Below are positions 1-7,008 of a stretch of 16,553 nt of DNA, in pieces. Below the pieces are notes generated by a model. The model was not told where the DNA came from, ran no database searches, and saw nothing but the letters and a program-made list of their open reading frames with translations. The DNA is from DASWVC01 sp036401335 (GTDB lineage: Bacteria; Verrucomicrobiota; Verrucomicrobiia; Chthoniobacterales; JAFAMB01). The stretch's first letter is position 1. The number at the start of each line of letters is the position of its first letter. The translations under genes and the position numbers were made by a program. Location: contig DASWVC010000263.1 of assembly GCA_036401335.1 (NCBI GenBank), positions 1-16,553 of the forward strand, written 5' to 3'.

Positions 1-624
1 GAGCGGCGCGCCGACGGAGTGAATACAAGGGACGACGCGCTTGGACTCCGCGTCAATCTCCTTAAAAACCGGCAGACCGATGCGAGCCATGATGCGCATG
101 TTGACCACGGCATAAGACGAGTCGGTCAGTTGGACGCCGACTTGTGACAAGGGGGAGCCGATTGGCCCCATCGAAAAAGGCAGCACGTACATGGTGCGGC
201 CCCGCATGCAGCCTCGGAAAAGCGCCTTGAGTTTCTGGCGCATTTCGAACGGGTTAACCCAATTGTTGGTCGGGCCTGCGTTGTCCTTGGAAAGGGAGCA
301 AATGTACGTGCGATCTTCCACCCGCGCCACGTCGAGAGGGTCGGACTTGGCATAGTAACAACCTGGCCAAAGGTCCTGGTTGAGCTTGATAAAGGTGCCA
401 CTTTCCACCATCTGCGCGCACAGGGCGTCGTATTCCTCTTTTGAGCCGTCCACCCAGTGGATCGCGTCCGGTTGGGTGAGGGCAGCCACCTTGTCGACCC
501 ACTTGAGAAGGTGCTCGTTCCTTGCCAGGGCTTTCGGCGTCGATTTTGGTGTTGCTTGACTTTCGTCTTGTTTGATCTCGTCAATCGAGATTTCAAATGG
601 CTGAAAAAAAGCTTTTGGGATCAT
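1..624 (-). CDS. pckG: Phosphoenolpyruvate carboxykinase (GTP), N-terminal part, truncated by window edge
   Basis: This gene encodes the cytosolic enzyme that converts oxaloacetate and GTP to phosphoenolpyruvate, CO2 and GDP, the committing step of gluconeogenesis and an anaplerotic branch point. The visible 208 codons read cleanly in one frame and run off the left edge; the family is about 600 residues, so roughly a third is present. Family signatures seen are LLKWVDKVAALTQPDAIHWV near the start, VARVEDRTYIC (the PEP-binding arginine region), NNWVNP, and CMRGRTMYVLPFSMGPIGSP followed by the TDSSYAVVNMRIMARIG block. These match GTP-type PEPCK and not the ATP-type family. I place the start at the ATG whose complement is 622-624, giving MIPKAFFQPF before the conserved region. 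No strong Shine-Dalgarno is visible, so the first roughly 25 residues are less certain. It is the first minus-strand gene left of a 213-base gap that may hold its promoter. Confidence 0.93.
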   Translation of the reverse strand, partial: MIPKAFFQPFEISIDEIKQDESQATPKSTPKALARNEHLLKWVDKVAALTQPDAIHWVDGSKEEYDALCAQMVESGTFIKLNQDLWPGCYYAKSDPLDVARVEDRTYICSLSKDNAGPTNNWVNPFEMRQKLKALFRGCMRGRTMYVLPFSMGPIGSPLSQVGVQLTDSSYAVVNMRIMARIGLPVFKEIDAESKRVVPCIHSVGAPL

Positions 625-837
625 AACCGATTGAATCGTTGGCGACGAACGGCGGACCAGGGGTCAACCGATGGTGGCGTTGTGCGGTAGGTAGATCTTC
701 CAGGTTTTTTATTTTGCTGAAAAGCTTTTGTTCACCGACGCTCCATGCAGGCAGGTGCCTCAAAACACCGGCCGGCTTCTCCCTCAACGCGCGAACTTAG
801 GTTTTTCAGCCGCACCCTCGTTCGCCCGAACCATCCG

Positions 838-1620
838 TTATTTTGCCGTCCATCCCCCGTCGACCAAGAGGCTGGTTCCTGTCACCATGGCCGCCTCCCG
901 GCTTGCCAGGTACAAGATCGCCGAGGCGACCTCGTCGATGAAAGCCATTCGACCCAACGGGATGTTTTGCTGCACGTAATCGCGAAAGGCTTTGTCTTCC
1001 AAGTAAGGTTGGGTCATTGGCGTCTGCACAAAGGTCGGCGCGACGCTGTTCACCCGTATGCCTCGCGATGCCAGCTCAATGGCCATGACTTTGACGATCC
1101 CTTCAAGGGCAAATTTCGTTCCGCAGTAAACCACCCGATTCGGCAGTCCAACGTGCCCGGCTTGAGACGATACCATGACGATCGAACCCGACCGTCCAAG
1201 CCCGATCATTCGCCGTGCCGCCGCTTGAGCGACAAAGAAAGACGCCCGTACGTTCAGGTTGAAAAGGAAATCAAAGCTTTCCGCATCGACCTCCAAACAG
1301 GCTTGTGGCCGGTTGGTCCCGGCGCTATTCACCAGAATGTCGAGCCGGGGAAGTTTTCCGATGCGTTTGGCCACGGACGGCTGATCAGTGACGTCCAGCA
1401 CCCAGGTCTCGGCTGATCCGCCGGCCCCCTGAATGTCTGCCTGCAAACCATCCAGCGCAGAAACACCTCGCGCCGCCAGGATCACGTGTGCTCCCTGCCG
1501 TGCAAGCAAACGCGCGCATCCCGCACCGAGACCCCGTGAAGCGCCGGTGATGAGGGCCGTCAACCCATCAAGGCGGAAAACCCCGTTTTTGGGTTCGATG
1601 GGTTTCGCAGGGTCGGGCAT
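838..1620 (-). CDS. SDR family NAD(P)-dependent oxidoreductase (FabG-like)
   Basis: This is a classical short-chain dehydrogenase/reductase of 260 residues, the usual family length, expected to be a soluble cytosolic enzyme that oxidises or reduces an alcohol/ketone pair with NAD(P). Visible motifs are the glycine-rich cofactor site TGASRGLG (residues 25-32), NSAG (98-101), a catalytic Ser152 in VSSQAG, the YxxxK pair Tyr165/Lys169, and the NSVAPTFVQTPM segment after strand 6. The start chosen is the ATG at 1618-1620 (MPDPAKPIEP); the frame stays open further upstream to 1770, but that extension lies in the debris of the preceding broken gene and has no SDR similarity. A histidinol-dehydrogenase-like remnant lies directly upstream on the same strand. 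Such HisD-like/SDR pairs occur in catabolic operons for polyols and related compounds, so the SDR may have lost its partner. The substrate cannot be read from the sequence. Confidence 0.9.
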   Translation of the reverse strand: MPDPAKPIEPKNGVFRLDGLTALITGASRGLGAGCARLLARQGAHVILAARGVSALDGLQADIQGAGGSAETWVLDVTDQPSVAKRIGKLPRLDILVNSAGTNRPQACLEVDAESFDFLFNLNVRASFFVAQAAARRMIGLGRSGSIVMVSSQAGHVGLPNRVVYCGTKFALEGIVKVMAIELASRGIRVNSVAPTFVQTPMTQPYLEDKAFRDYVQQNIPLGRMAFIDEVASAILYLASREAAMVTGTSLLVDGGWTAK

Positions 1621-1634
1621 TGCGCATTGGCATC

Positions 1635-2036
1635 TCAGCCCAGTTTCGCTTGGCGTCCAGCAAGCGCCATCAGCTTTCGATCCCGCCACGCGGTGCAGGG
1701 TTTCGTGGGTGCGCAGGCTCGCTTTCGTGATGACGTCCAGCATCCCTCTGTCCGCGTGCATGCTTTCCAAAGCGCGGCCTGCAGCGTCGGCCAGGTGTGA
1801 TTGGAACCGATCACCCTGTCACCGTACGCCACGTTGCAGCCTGCACCGAGAAATAAAGCGCCAAAGTTGGTCGTATTCTTGAAAAAGAAATCGCTGTAAT
1901 GCGTCATGACTTGCACCTGGGCGGAGGCAATTTCGTGGGCGAGGTTTAGCATCTCCCCATTGCTGTCGGCTAAAATCCGTTGCCCATGCTTCTCCCAGGA
2001 TTGCATAGCGCTCGGCGCCGTTGTCATTGCTTTCAC
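1635..2036 (-). pseudogene. Histidinol-dehydrogenase-like (HisD family) remnant, truncated at both ends
   Basis: The minus strand here encodes a recognisable piece of a HisD-family NAD-dependent alcohol dehydrogenase. It contains SWEKHGQRILADS, then NLAHEIASAQVQVMT, then NFGALFLGAGCNVAYGDRVI followed by GSNHTWPT. In intact relatives this block lies in the C-terminal part, preceded by about 300 residues and followed by a segment like ARYTGGLWVGKFLKT. Neither is present. After HTWPT the reading continues with unrelated residues and stops at about 1635, and upstream of about 2036 no frame continues the family sequence. The typical ASEH active-site run appears as ASAQ, so the catalytic histidine region is also changed. 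It lies immediately upstream of the intact SDR gene on the same strand. I infer a decayed former operon partner. The exact limits of the homologous segment (about 1770-2010) need an alignment. Confidence 0.7.
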
Positions 2037-2305
2037 GAGACGAACTGCCAGGAATTGCCTGCCGTCGGGTTGTGGGGGTGATTAACGGACCAGGGAACCC
2101 TCGTGGCGGCAAGCAGTCCGCTGTCAAAAGCGGAAGGGCCATTCCGCGCGGAAGCTGTCGCCATGCCGACACCTTTAGGACGCGCACAAAGGCACCGCAG
2201 GCGGCCCAGCCGGGGTAAATTCTAGAAATCACAGGAACCTGCAATTCTTAAAACTATAGCTAAATAACCCGGCAAGGTTTACGATTTAGCGCAGTCACGC
2301 TAATA
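2037..2305. other. Non-coding spacer between divergent units
   Basis: This 269-base stretch separates the minus-strand HisD remnant from the plus-strand NTF2-like gene. Open frames cross it but none resembles a protein family. The left part may still hold unrecognisable debris of the HisD-like gene. The last 80 bases (about 2215-2300) are clearly AT-richer than the surroundings, including a run around CTTAAAACTATAGCTAAATA, which is where a promoter for the plus-strand gene would be expected. I cannot assign a -35/-10 pair with confidence. Confidence 0.4.
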
Positions 2306-2791
2306 ATGTTAAAAAACCTCGCATTTGTGGTGATCGCGGCGGCGATTCATGCTGGGTCGGCTGCTGAACTGCCCCCTTCCGGTGTTGTCCATGCCACCCC
2401 GGTGCAGCAGGATGACGCCCAAGTGATTGCCGCAAAGATTGCTCGGCAGTACGAGGCGGCGAATGCCCGGGATTTCGACGGCTACATGGCCGCGTTCTGG
2501 CACTCTCCGCTGCTCGTCTATGTGGTGGACGGAACCGTGTGGACGGGCTGGGCCGAGGTAAGGGGCCACATCGAGCGCGATTACCCTTCCCTGGAACAGA
2601 CGCCTCGTGGGGTCCTCGAACGCCTCGAAACGAGGTTCGTGGACGCCCAGACCGCCATCACGGTGGAATATTGGACGGCTTACTTTCCGCGCAGCCGCAT
2701 TCACGGCATGAGCGTCGGCAACTGGCGAAAGCTCGCCGAAGGCTGGTACATGGTCCAGGCCAGCACCAGCTCGACGGACGGGGGAAGTTAG
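2306..2791 (+). CDS. Secreted NTF2/SnoaL-like small protein
   Basis: This encodes 161 residues. The N-terminus (MLKNLAFVVIAAAIHAGSAA) is a short Sec-type signal peptide with likely cleavage after the AGSAA region, so the product is exported. The rest reads as one NTF2-like cone fold of the SnoaL/DUF4440 type: an N-terminal helix with IARQYEAANARDFDGYMAAF, a YVVDGTVWTGWAEVRGHIER segment, then beta strands with FVDAQTAITVEYWTAYF and a closing NWRKLAEGWYMVQASTS. The pattern of a working strand ending with a tryptophan and a final 'W.mvqaS' strand is typical of DUF4440 proteins. Members range from ketosteroid-isomerase-like enzymes to binding proteins, and no catalytic set can be assigned here. 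It is monocistronic, flanked by a minus-strand gene on each side. Its stop overlaps by two to three bases the stop of the convergent small gene. Confidence 0.75.
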   Translation: MLKNLAFVVIAAAIHAGSAAELPPSGVVHATPVQQDDAQVIAAKIARQYEAANARDFDGYMAAFWHSPLLVYVVDGTVWTGWAEVRGHIERDYPSLEQTPRGVLERLETRFVDAQTAITVEYWTAYFPRSRIHGMSVGNWRKLAEGWYMVQASTSSTDGGS

Positions 2792-3006
2792 GCCCGGCGG
2801 TCCGGCCGTCCGGGGGGGCGCGGCAGAACGTAGGCCGTTCCAGCCTGAGGGGGCCGCGGCAACACGTAGCCTAAGGTAGCCGGTGCAGTGCTGGGCTGAC
2901 GGGAAAGCAATAAGGGCGGGTGAAGCGGATGGGGCGTTACCATGCCCACAAAAGTCGAAGACCACGCGAACAGAACGCCATAAACGATAATTTTAGTGTT
3001 TTTCAT
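2788..3006 (-). CDS. Putative small exported proline-rich peptide with YVLPRPP repeats
   Basis: This is a 72-residue reading frame. It begins MKNTKIIVYGVLFAWSSTFV, a basic start followed by a hydrophobic stretch that looks like a signal peptide or anchor, then becomes proline-rich and contains two copies of YVLPRPP separated by QAGTA. The two copies differ at four of seven codons (GTG/GTT, TTG/CTG, CGG/CGC, CCT/CCC) and every difference is synonymous, which is what selection on the peptide would leave. A TAGGT run lies just before the ATG at 3004-3006 as a weak ribosome binding site. It is convergent with the NTF2-like gene, the two stops overlapping. I do not recognise a family. It could be a secreted or surface peptide, and a spurious frame in GC-rich DNA remains possible. 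Confidence 0.5.
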   Translation of the reverse strand: MKNTKIIVYGVLFAWSSTFVGMVTPHPLHPPLLLSRQPSTAPATLGYVLPRPPQAGTAYVLPRPPGRPDRRA

Positions 3007-3298
3007 ACCTACAGGATAGGAATACGGTGTTTAGTCGGGCTAATGCACGCTGAAAAGGCGGTTGCTGGACGGTGTTGACCCGGTGGAGACGACTCGCAGG
3101 CCGGACTTGCCATGGCCCCTTTGTCACCGGACGTGCGAAGGGTTGCCGACCTGGCTGAGAGTGGCCAACGGTCAGTTTTAGAAGGGGAAACGCAAGCGAT
3201 TGAAAGGCAGGCGCAAACGTCGGACGTTGCCCTGCCCGAGTCCCGCGGGTCCTCACTCTGCGCGGGCCTCTTTAAATGTACACGCCTCAGATCCCCGC

Positions 3299-4129
3299 AT
3301 GAAACTCTACCGCCTCAACCGCCTCTTTAACGCCCGATCCCGACGCTGCTTTGATGTTGCGGTCGACCATGGCTTTTTTAATGAGCCCGCTTTCCTCGGA
3401 GGCATCGAAAATCTTCCGCAATCGGTCGAGACTTTGGTTGCGGCTAACCCGGATGCCATTCAGTTGACGGTTGGCCAAGCCGAGGTGCTTCAGCGGATTC
3501 CCGGAAAAGAAAAGCCGGCCTTGGTGCTGCGGACGGATGTGGCAAATGTTTATGGCCGTTCCCTGCCGCGCATGCTTTTCAGCCGCATGATCGATCGCGC
3601 AGCCGAGCAAGCCATTTGCCTCGACGCGGCCTGCGTCGTGGTCAACCTCTTCCAAATTCCCGAGCAGCCGGAGGTAACCGATCAGTGCATCCAGAACATC
3701 CTCCGGCTCAAGCCGGATTGCGACCGGTACGGGATGCCGCTCATGATCGAGCCCCTGGTCTTCCAGCCAAACGCTCAGGCAGGCGGCTACATGGTCGATG
3801 GCGACCTGAACAAAATCCTGCCGCTGGTTCGCCAAGCCGTCGAACTCGGCGCAGACATCATCAAAGCCGACCCGACCGACGACCCCCTCGATTACCACCG
3901 CGTGGTGGAGGTGGCCCGCGTGCCTGTGCTGGTGCGCGGCGGCGGCCGGGCCGATGATTTCGAGGTCTTGCGGCGAACCGAGCAATTGATCGGCCAGGGG
4001 ACAGCCGGGATTGTTTATGGACGGAACGTGGTTCAACACGCGAACCCCTCGGGCATGACCAAAGCGTTGATGGCCATCGTGCATGACGGGGCAACCGCCG
4101 AAGCCGCCCGCCAGTTCCTTGCCGTCTGA
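3299..4129 (+). CDS. Class I aldolase, DhnA/FbaB-DeoC/LacD family
   Basis: This is a 276-residue TIM-barrel Schiff-base aldolase of the family that includes archaeal-type class I fructose-1,6-bisphosphate aldolase (FbaB/DhnA), LsrF and LacD-type enzymes. Visible features are FDVAVDHGFFNEPAF (residues 18-32, the DHG turn), VLRTDVANVYG (76-86), VVVNLFQIPEQPEV (103-116), ADIIKADPTDDP (185-196) whose Lys189 is the best candidate for the Schiff-base lysine, VPVLVRGGG (208-216) and a phosphate-binding GIVYGRNVV near 237-245. The length fits a single-domain barrel. The start is the ATG at 3299; the frame is open further upstream but that part is basic and non-homologous. It probably cleaves or forms a phosphorylated sugar or deoxysugar, and fructose-bisphosphate is only one possibility. 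A strong terminator follows directly. Confidence 0.8.
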   Translation: MKLYRLNRLFNARSRRCFDVAVDHGFFNEPAFLGGIENLPQSVETLVAANPDAIQLTVGQAEVLQRIPGKEKPALVLRTDVANVYGRSLPRMLFSRMIDRAAEQAICLDAACVVVNLFQIPEQPEVTDQCIQNILRLKPDCDRYGMPLMIEPLVFQPNAQAGGYMVDGDLNKILPLVRQAVELGADIIKADPTDDPLDYHRVVEVARVPVLVRGGGRADDFEVLRRTEQLIGQGTAGIVYGRNVVQHANPSGMTKALMAIVHDGATAEAARQFLAV

Positions 4130-4134
4130 TCCTC

Positions 4135-4168
4135 GCTGGTGATCTTTTCCACCAGCCCCTGCGTTTTT
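4135..4168 (+). terminator. Rho-independent terminator after the aldolase gene
   Basis: A perfect 7-base-pair inverted repeat, GCTGGTG (4135-4141) and CACCAGC (4150-4156), encloses an 8-base loop. It is followed after seven bases by a run of five T (4164-4168). It begins 5 bases after the aldolase stop codon, which is the expected position for ending that transcript. The T run is somewhat distant and short, so termination may be partial. Confidence 0.6.
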
Positions 4169-4255
4169 CACCCCGAACCCCGTTACACCGACAGGTCGAC
4201 ACGTTCTTCCGTCCACCGGTGGCAATGTGAAGGTTACCGGCTAAGGTGCTCGACC

Positions 4256-4477
4256 ATGGAAACCAGCGATCCCGTGACGCTTTTAGACCGGTTTGTGATG
4301 GCCGCGCTGCCGACTATGTTGAACATCAATAATGGCGACATCCCCGACGCGGTAGCCGATGCTTACGAGACCGGGTTGGAGCTCATGCGACGTCGCGAAG
4401 AGTACCAACGCAAAGCAACGGCACTTCTGAACGTTTCACCTGAGCAGGAAGCGAGCGGCGGCGAACCCCGGCCGTGA
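4256..4477 (+). CDS. Hypothetical 73-residue helical protein
   Basis: This short reading frame begins METSDPVTLLDRFVMAALPT and ends with a polar QEASGGEPRP tail. I do not recognise a family. The middle (DIPDAVADAYETGLELMRRR and EEYQRKATALL) has the spacing and charge pattern of two amphipathic helices, and there is no signal peptide, cysteine pair or nucleic-acid-binding motif, so a small cytosolic protein is likely. A possible Shine-Dalgarno AAGGTG lies 8 bases before the ATG. It starts about 90 bases after the aldolase terminator and ends 22 bases before the GH3 gene, so it may be co-transcribed with it. Base composition matches the neighbouring genes, which supports it being real. Confidence 0.5.
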   Translation: METSDPVTLLDRFVMAALPTMLNINNGDIPDAVADAYETGLELMRRREEYQRKATALLNVSPEQEASGGEPRP

Positions 4478-4499
4478 ACGCATCGGGGATTAACGGGCG

Positions 4500-7004
4500 A
4501 TGATCCTGCTTTTTGGCCGCCTGCTCTGCTCCGGGTATTGGCCGGCTTGCCTGCTGCTGTGGTTCGCTTCATGCCCCGGTGCAAAAGCAGGTCCCGGTCC
4601 GGGACCGGAGGAGCGGGCCCGCCAGTTGGCCGCGCAGATGACCCTGGGCGAAAAAGCCGATTACCTCGGGGGCGTGCGGTCCATGTACATCCGAGGCATC
4701 CCGCGGCTGGGAATTCCGGAAATAAAGATGTCCGATGGACCGCTGGGTGTGCGTCAGGACGAGGCGAGCACCCGCTACCCGGCGGGTGCGGCGCTGGCGG
4801 CGAGCTGGAACCCGGAGCTGGCCCGGGCGGAAGGTGTGGCCATGGGTCGGGATTGTCGTGCCCGGGGTGTTCACATCCTGTTGGCTCCAGGCCTCAACCT
4901 GCACCGCATCCCGGTGAACGGGCGCAACTTTGAGTACCTGTCGGGGGAAGACCCCTTCCTTGCCGCCCGCATGGTGGTACCCTTCATCGAAGGGGTGCAG
5001 AGCCAGGGCGTGATGGCGACGGCCAAACATTTCGCCGTCAACAACCAGGAGTTTAACCGCATGTCGATCAGCGCCGGGGTCGACGAGCGCACCCTTCGGG
5101 AGCTTTACCTGCCGGCTTTCGAGGCAGCCGTGAAAGAGGCACACGTCGGCGCGGTGATGGACGCATACAACCGGCTCAACGGCGTTTTTTGCACGGAGAA
5201 CGCGTGGCTTGACCGGCGGATGCTCCGTGAAGAGTGGGGTTTCCGGGGCATTCTGATGTCGGATTGGTCGGCTACCCACAGCGTGATCCCGGCGTTCCGC
5301 AACGGCATCGATCTGGAAATGCCGTCCGGCGAGCATTTTGACCAGGCGCACTTGGTGCCGTTGCTGCGCTCGGGCAAGCTATCGGTCCGGCAACTCAACG
5401 AGAAGATTGTCCGGGTGTTGAGCTCGCTGATTCGCATGGGTTTCTTTGAACGTCCGCAACGGGACGCTTCGATCCCCGAACGCGACCCGGCCAGCGAACG
5501 GACGGCGCTGGCCGTCGCCCGTGAGGGGGTCGTCCTGCTGAAGAACACAGCCGGCACTTTGCCGCTCGACCCTGCCCGCGTCCGGTCTGTTGCGGTGCTC
5601 GGCCCGGCTGCCCATCCCGGGGTGCCAACAGGTGGGGGCAGCTCCTACGTGAATCCGCCCCATGCGGTGAGCGTTTGCGATGGCCTTCGGGCTGCCCTTG
5701 GACCTGGAGCCAAAGTCGACGCTTTCGGAGTCGGAGCGGGCAGTTTCGGGACTTCACGGTTTGTGTGCCTCGACGATCGGCAGCAGTTGGTGCCGGGATT
5801 GCGGGGAGAATATTTCGACAATGACGAGTTTCGCGGCCCGCCAGCCCAGGTTCGGACGGATGCACACGTCGATTTTGCCTGGAACGACAATGGCCCGTTT
5901 CCCCACCGTTTGGTCTCGGCCTTCAGCATTCGCTGGACCGGGTTCTTTGTGCCGGCCCAGGACGGCCAGCACCTCCTGCGTGCACGCTCCGACGATGCCA
6001 TGCGCGTTTACCTCGACGGTCAGTTGGTCATCAACGATTGGGAGGACCACGGGTCGCATACGGCCTCGCAAATCCAGACGCTCCAGGCGGGAAGACGCTA
6101 CGCCCTCAAGGTGGAATACCGGAACCGGGCCGGGGGCGCGGTCGCCCAGTTTGCGCTTGCGCCAATCGACGTGCCGGCGGAGGTAGCCACTTACGATGCT
6201 GCCGTCCTCTGCGTTGGTTTTAGTAACGCCACCGAAGGCGAGGGGTCCGACCGAACGTTCGACCTTCCCGACAACCAGGATGACCTGATCGCAAAGGTCG
6301 AAAAACTTAATCCCCGCACGGTGGTCGTCTTGTTCAGCGGGGGTGCCGCCAATGCGCAGCCATGGATCGCCGACGCCCCGGCTTTTCTCGAGGCATGGTA
6401 CCCCGGCCAGGAAGGCGGCACGGCAATCGCCGAAATCTTGACGGGCCAGGTCAATCCGTCCGGCCGCTTGCCGATCAGCTTCGATCGGAACGCTACGGAT
6501 AACCCAGCCATGCGAAATTACCCGTCGTCGGACCACGGCAGCCATGTGGCGTACCGGGAAGGTGTTTACGTGGGTTACCGCGGCTACGACCAAAGCCGTA
6601 CGGAACCGTTGTACCCGTTTGGGTACGGACTGTCCTACACGAAGTTCAGCTACGCCGATCTGACCGTGAACCGGGTCCCGGCTGGGCCGGCCTGGGAGGT
6701 GAGCTGCCGCGTGACCAATTCCGGCGAGCACGCCGGCAGCGAGGTGGTCCAATTGTACGTGACCCCTCCCGGTCGTGAAGTGGACCGGCCGCCGAAAGAA
6801 TTGAAAGCGTTTGCAAAAGTCACCCTTGAACCTGATCAGCAACAAACGGTTACCCTCATGGTCAAAGATCAGGACTTGTGCTTCTACGACATTAAACGTC
6901 ACGCGTGGCGTTTGGAACCGGGCCGTTACCTCTTGCGCGTGGGACATTCCAGCCGGGACCTGCCCGTACAAGCCGAAATTCAGGAGCCGATCATCTCGCA
7001 ATAA
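4500..7004 (+). CDS. Secreted GH3 beta-glycosidase (beta-glucosidase-like) with inserted PA14 domain
   Basis: This 834-residue glycoside hydrolase family 3 enzyme removes terminal beta-linked sugars, most often glucose, from plant or microbial glycans. A signal peptide (residues 1 to about 30, ending in GAKAG) directs it to the periplasm or outside. The order is an N-terminal barrel (about 35-310) with SDGPLGVRQ, the KHF triad Lys176/His177, and nucleophile Asp255 in LMSDWSATH; an alpha/beta domain resuming at GVVLLKN; a PA14 domain inserted at about 425-555 (GLRGEYFDND to VEYRNRAGG); the acid/base Glu581 in EGEGSDRTFDLP; and a C-terminal fibronectin-III-like domain (about 730-825) with a FAKVTLEPDQ strand. 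PA14 insertions in GH3 shape the active-site entrance and favour short oligosaccharides. The length and all key residues fit an active enzyme. It ends 4 bases before moeA. Confidence 0.93.
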   Translation: MILLFGRLLCSGYWPACLLLWFASCPGAKAGPGPGPEERARQLAAQMTLGEKADYLGGVRSMYIRGIPRLGIPEIKMSDGPLGVRQDEASTRYPAGAALAASWNPELARAEGVAMGRDCRARGVHILLAPGLNLHRIPVNGRNFEYLSGEDPFLAARMVVPFIEGVQSQGVMATAKHFAVNNQEFNRMSISAGVDERTLRELYLPAFEAAVKEAHVGAVMDAYNRLNGVFCTENAWLDRRMLREEWGFRGILMSDWSATHSVIPAFRNGIDLEMPSGEHFDQAHLVPLLRSGKLSVRQLNEKIVRVLSSLIRMGFFERPQRDASIPERDPASERTALAVAREGVVLLKNTAGTLPLDPARVRSVAVLGPAAHPGVPTGGGSSYVNPPHAVSVCDGLRAALGPGAKVDAFGVGAGSFGTSRFVCLDDRQQLVPGLRGEYFDNDEFRGPPAQVRTDAHVDFAWNDNGPFPHRLVSAFSIRWTGFFVPAQDGQHLLRARSDDAMRVYLDGQLVINDWEDHGSHTASQIQTLQAGRRYALKVEYRNRAGGAVAQFALAPIDVPAEVATYDAAVLCVGFSNATEGEGSDRTFDLPDNQDDLIAKVEKLNPRTVVVLFSGGAANAQPWIADAPAFLEAWYPGQEGGTAIAEILTGQVNPSGRLPISFDRNATDNPAMRNYPSSDHGSHVAYREGVYVGYRGYDQSRTEPLYPFGYGLSYTKFSYADLTVNRVPAGPAWEVSCRVTNSGEHAGSEVVQLYVTPPGREVDRPPKELKAFAKVTLEPDQQQTVTLMVKDQDLCFYDIKRHAWRLEPGRYLLRVGHSSRDLPVQAEIQEPIISQ

Positions 7005-7008
7005 GCCC

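Noticed and set aside
126..596. 156-codon open frame on the minus strand overlapping the left-edge gene
   Set aside because: It is rich in Arg, Ser and Thr with no family resemblance, and is a shifted frame of the clearly recognisable PEP carboxykinase.
600..731. Two similar GCTGAAAA...GCTTTTG segments, at about 600 and 716
   Set aside because: One lies inside the pckG coding sequence and the repeat is short and AT-rich, so there is no reason to call it an operator.
745..1416. 223-codon plus-strand frame opposite the SDR gene
   Set aside because: It is the antisense of the well-supported SDR and has no protein-like conserved motif.
3242..3266. CCCGCG/CGCGGG inverted repeat upstream of the aldolase
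   Set aside because: The stem is only six pairs with a 13-base loop in GC-rich DNA and no clear T run, so it is not distinguishable from chance.
3112..3330. 72-codon plus-strand frame in the gap before the aldolase
   Set aside because: It has a plausible N-terminal composition but overlaps the aldolase start, has no ribosome binding site and no recognisable family.
3287..4225. 312-codon minus-strand frame opposite the aldolase
   Set aside because: It mirrors the codon pattern of the aldolase gene, a common artefact in GC-rich DNA; the plus strand has clear family motifs.
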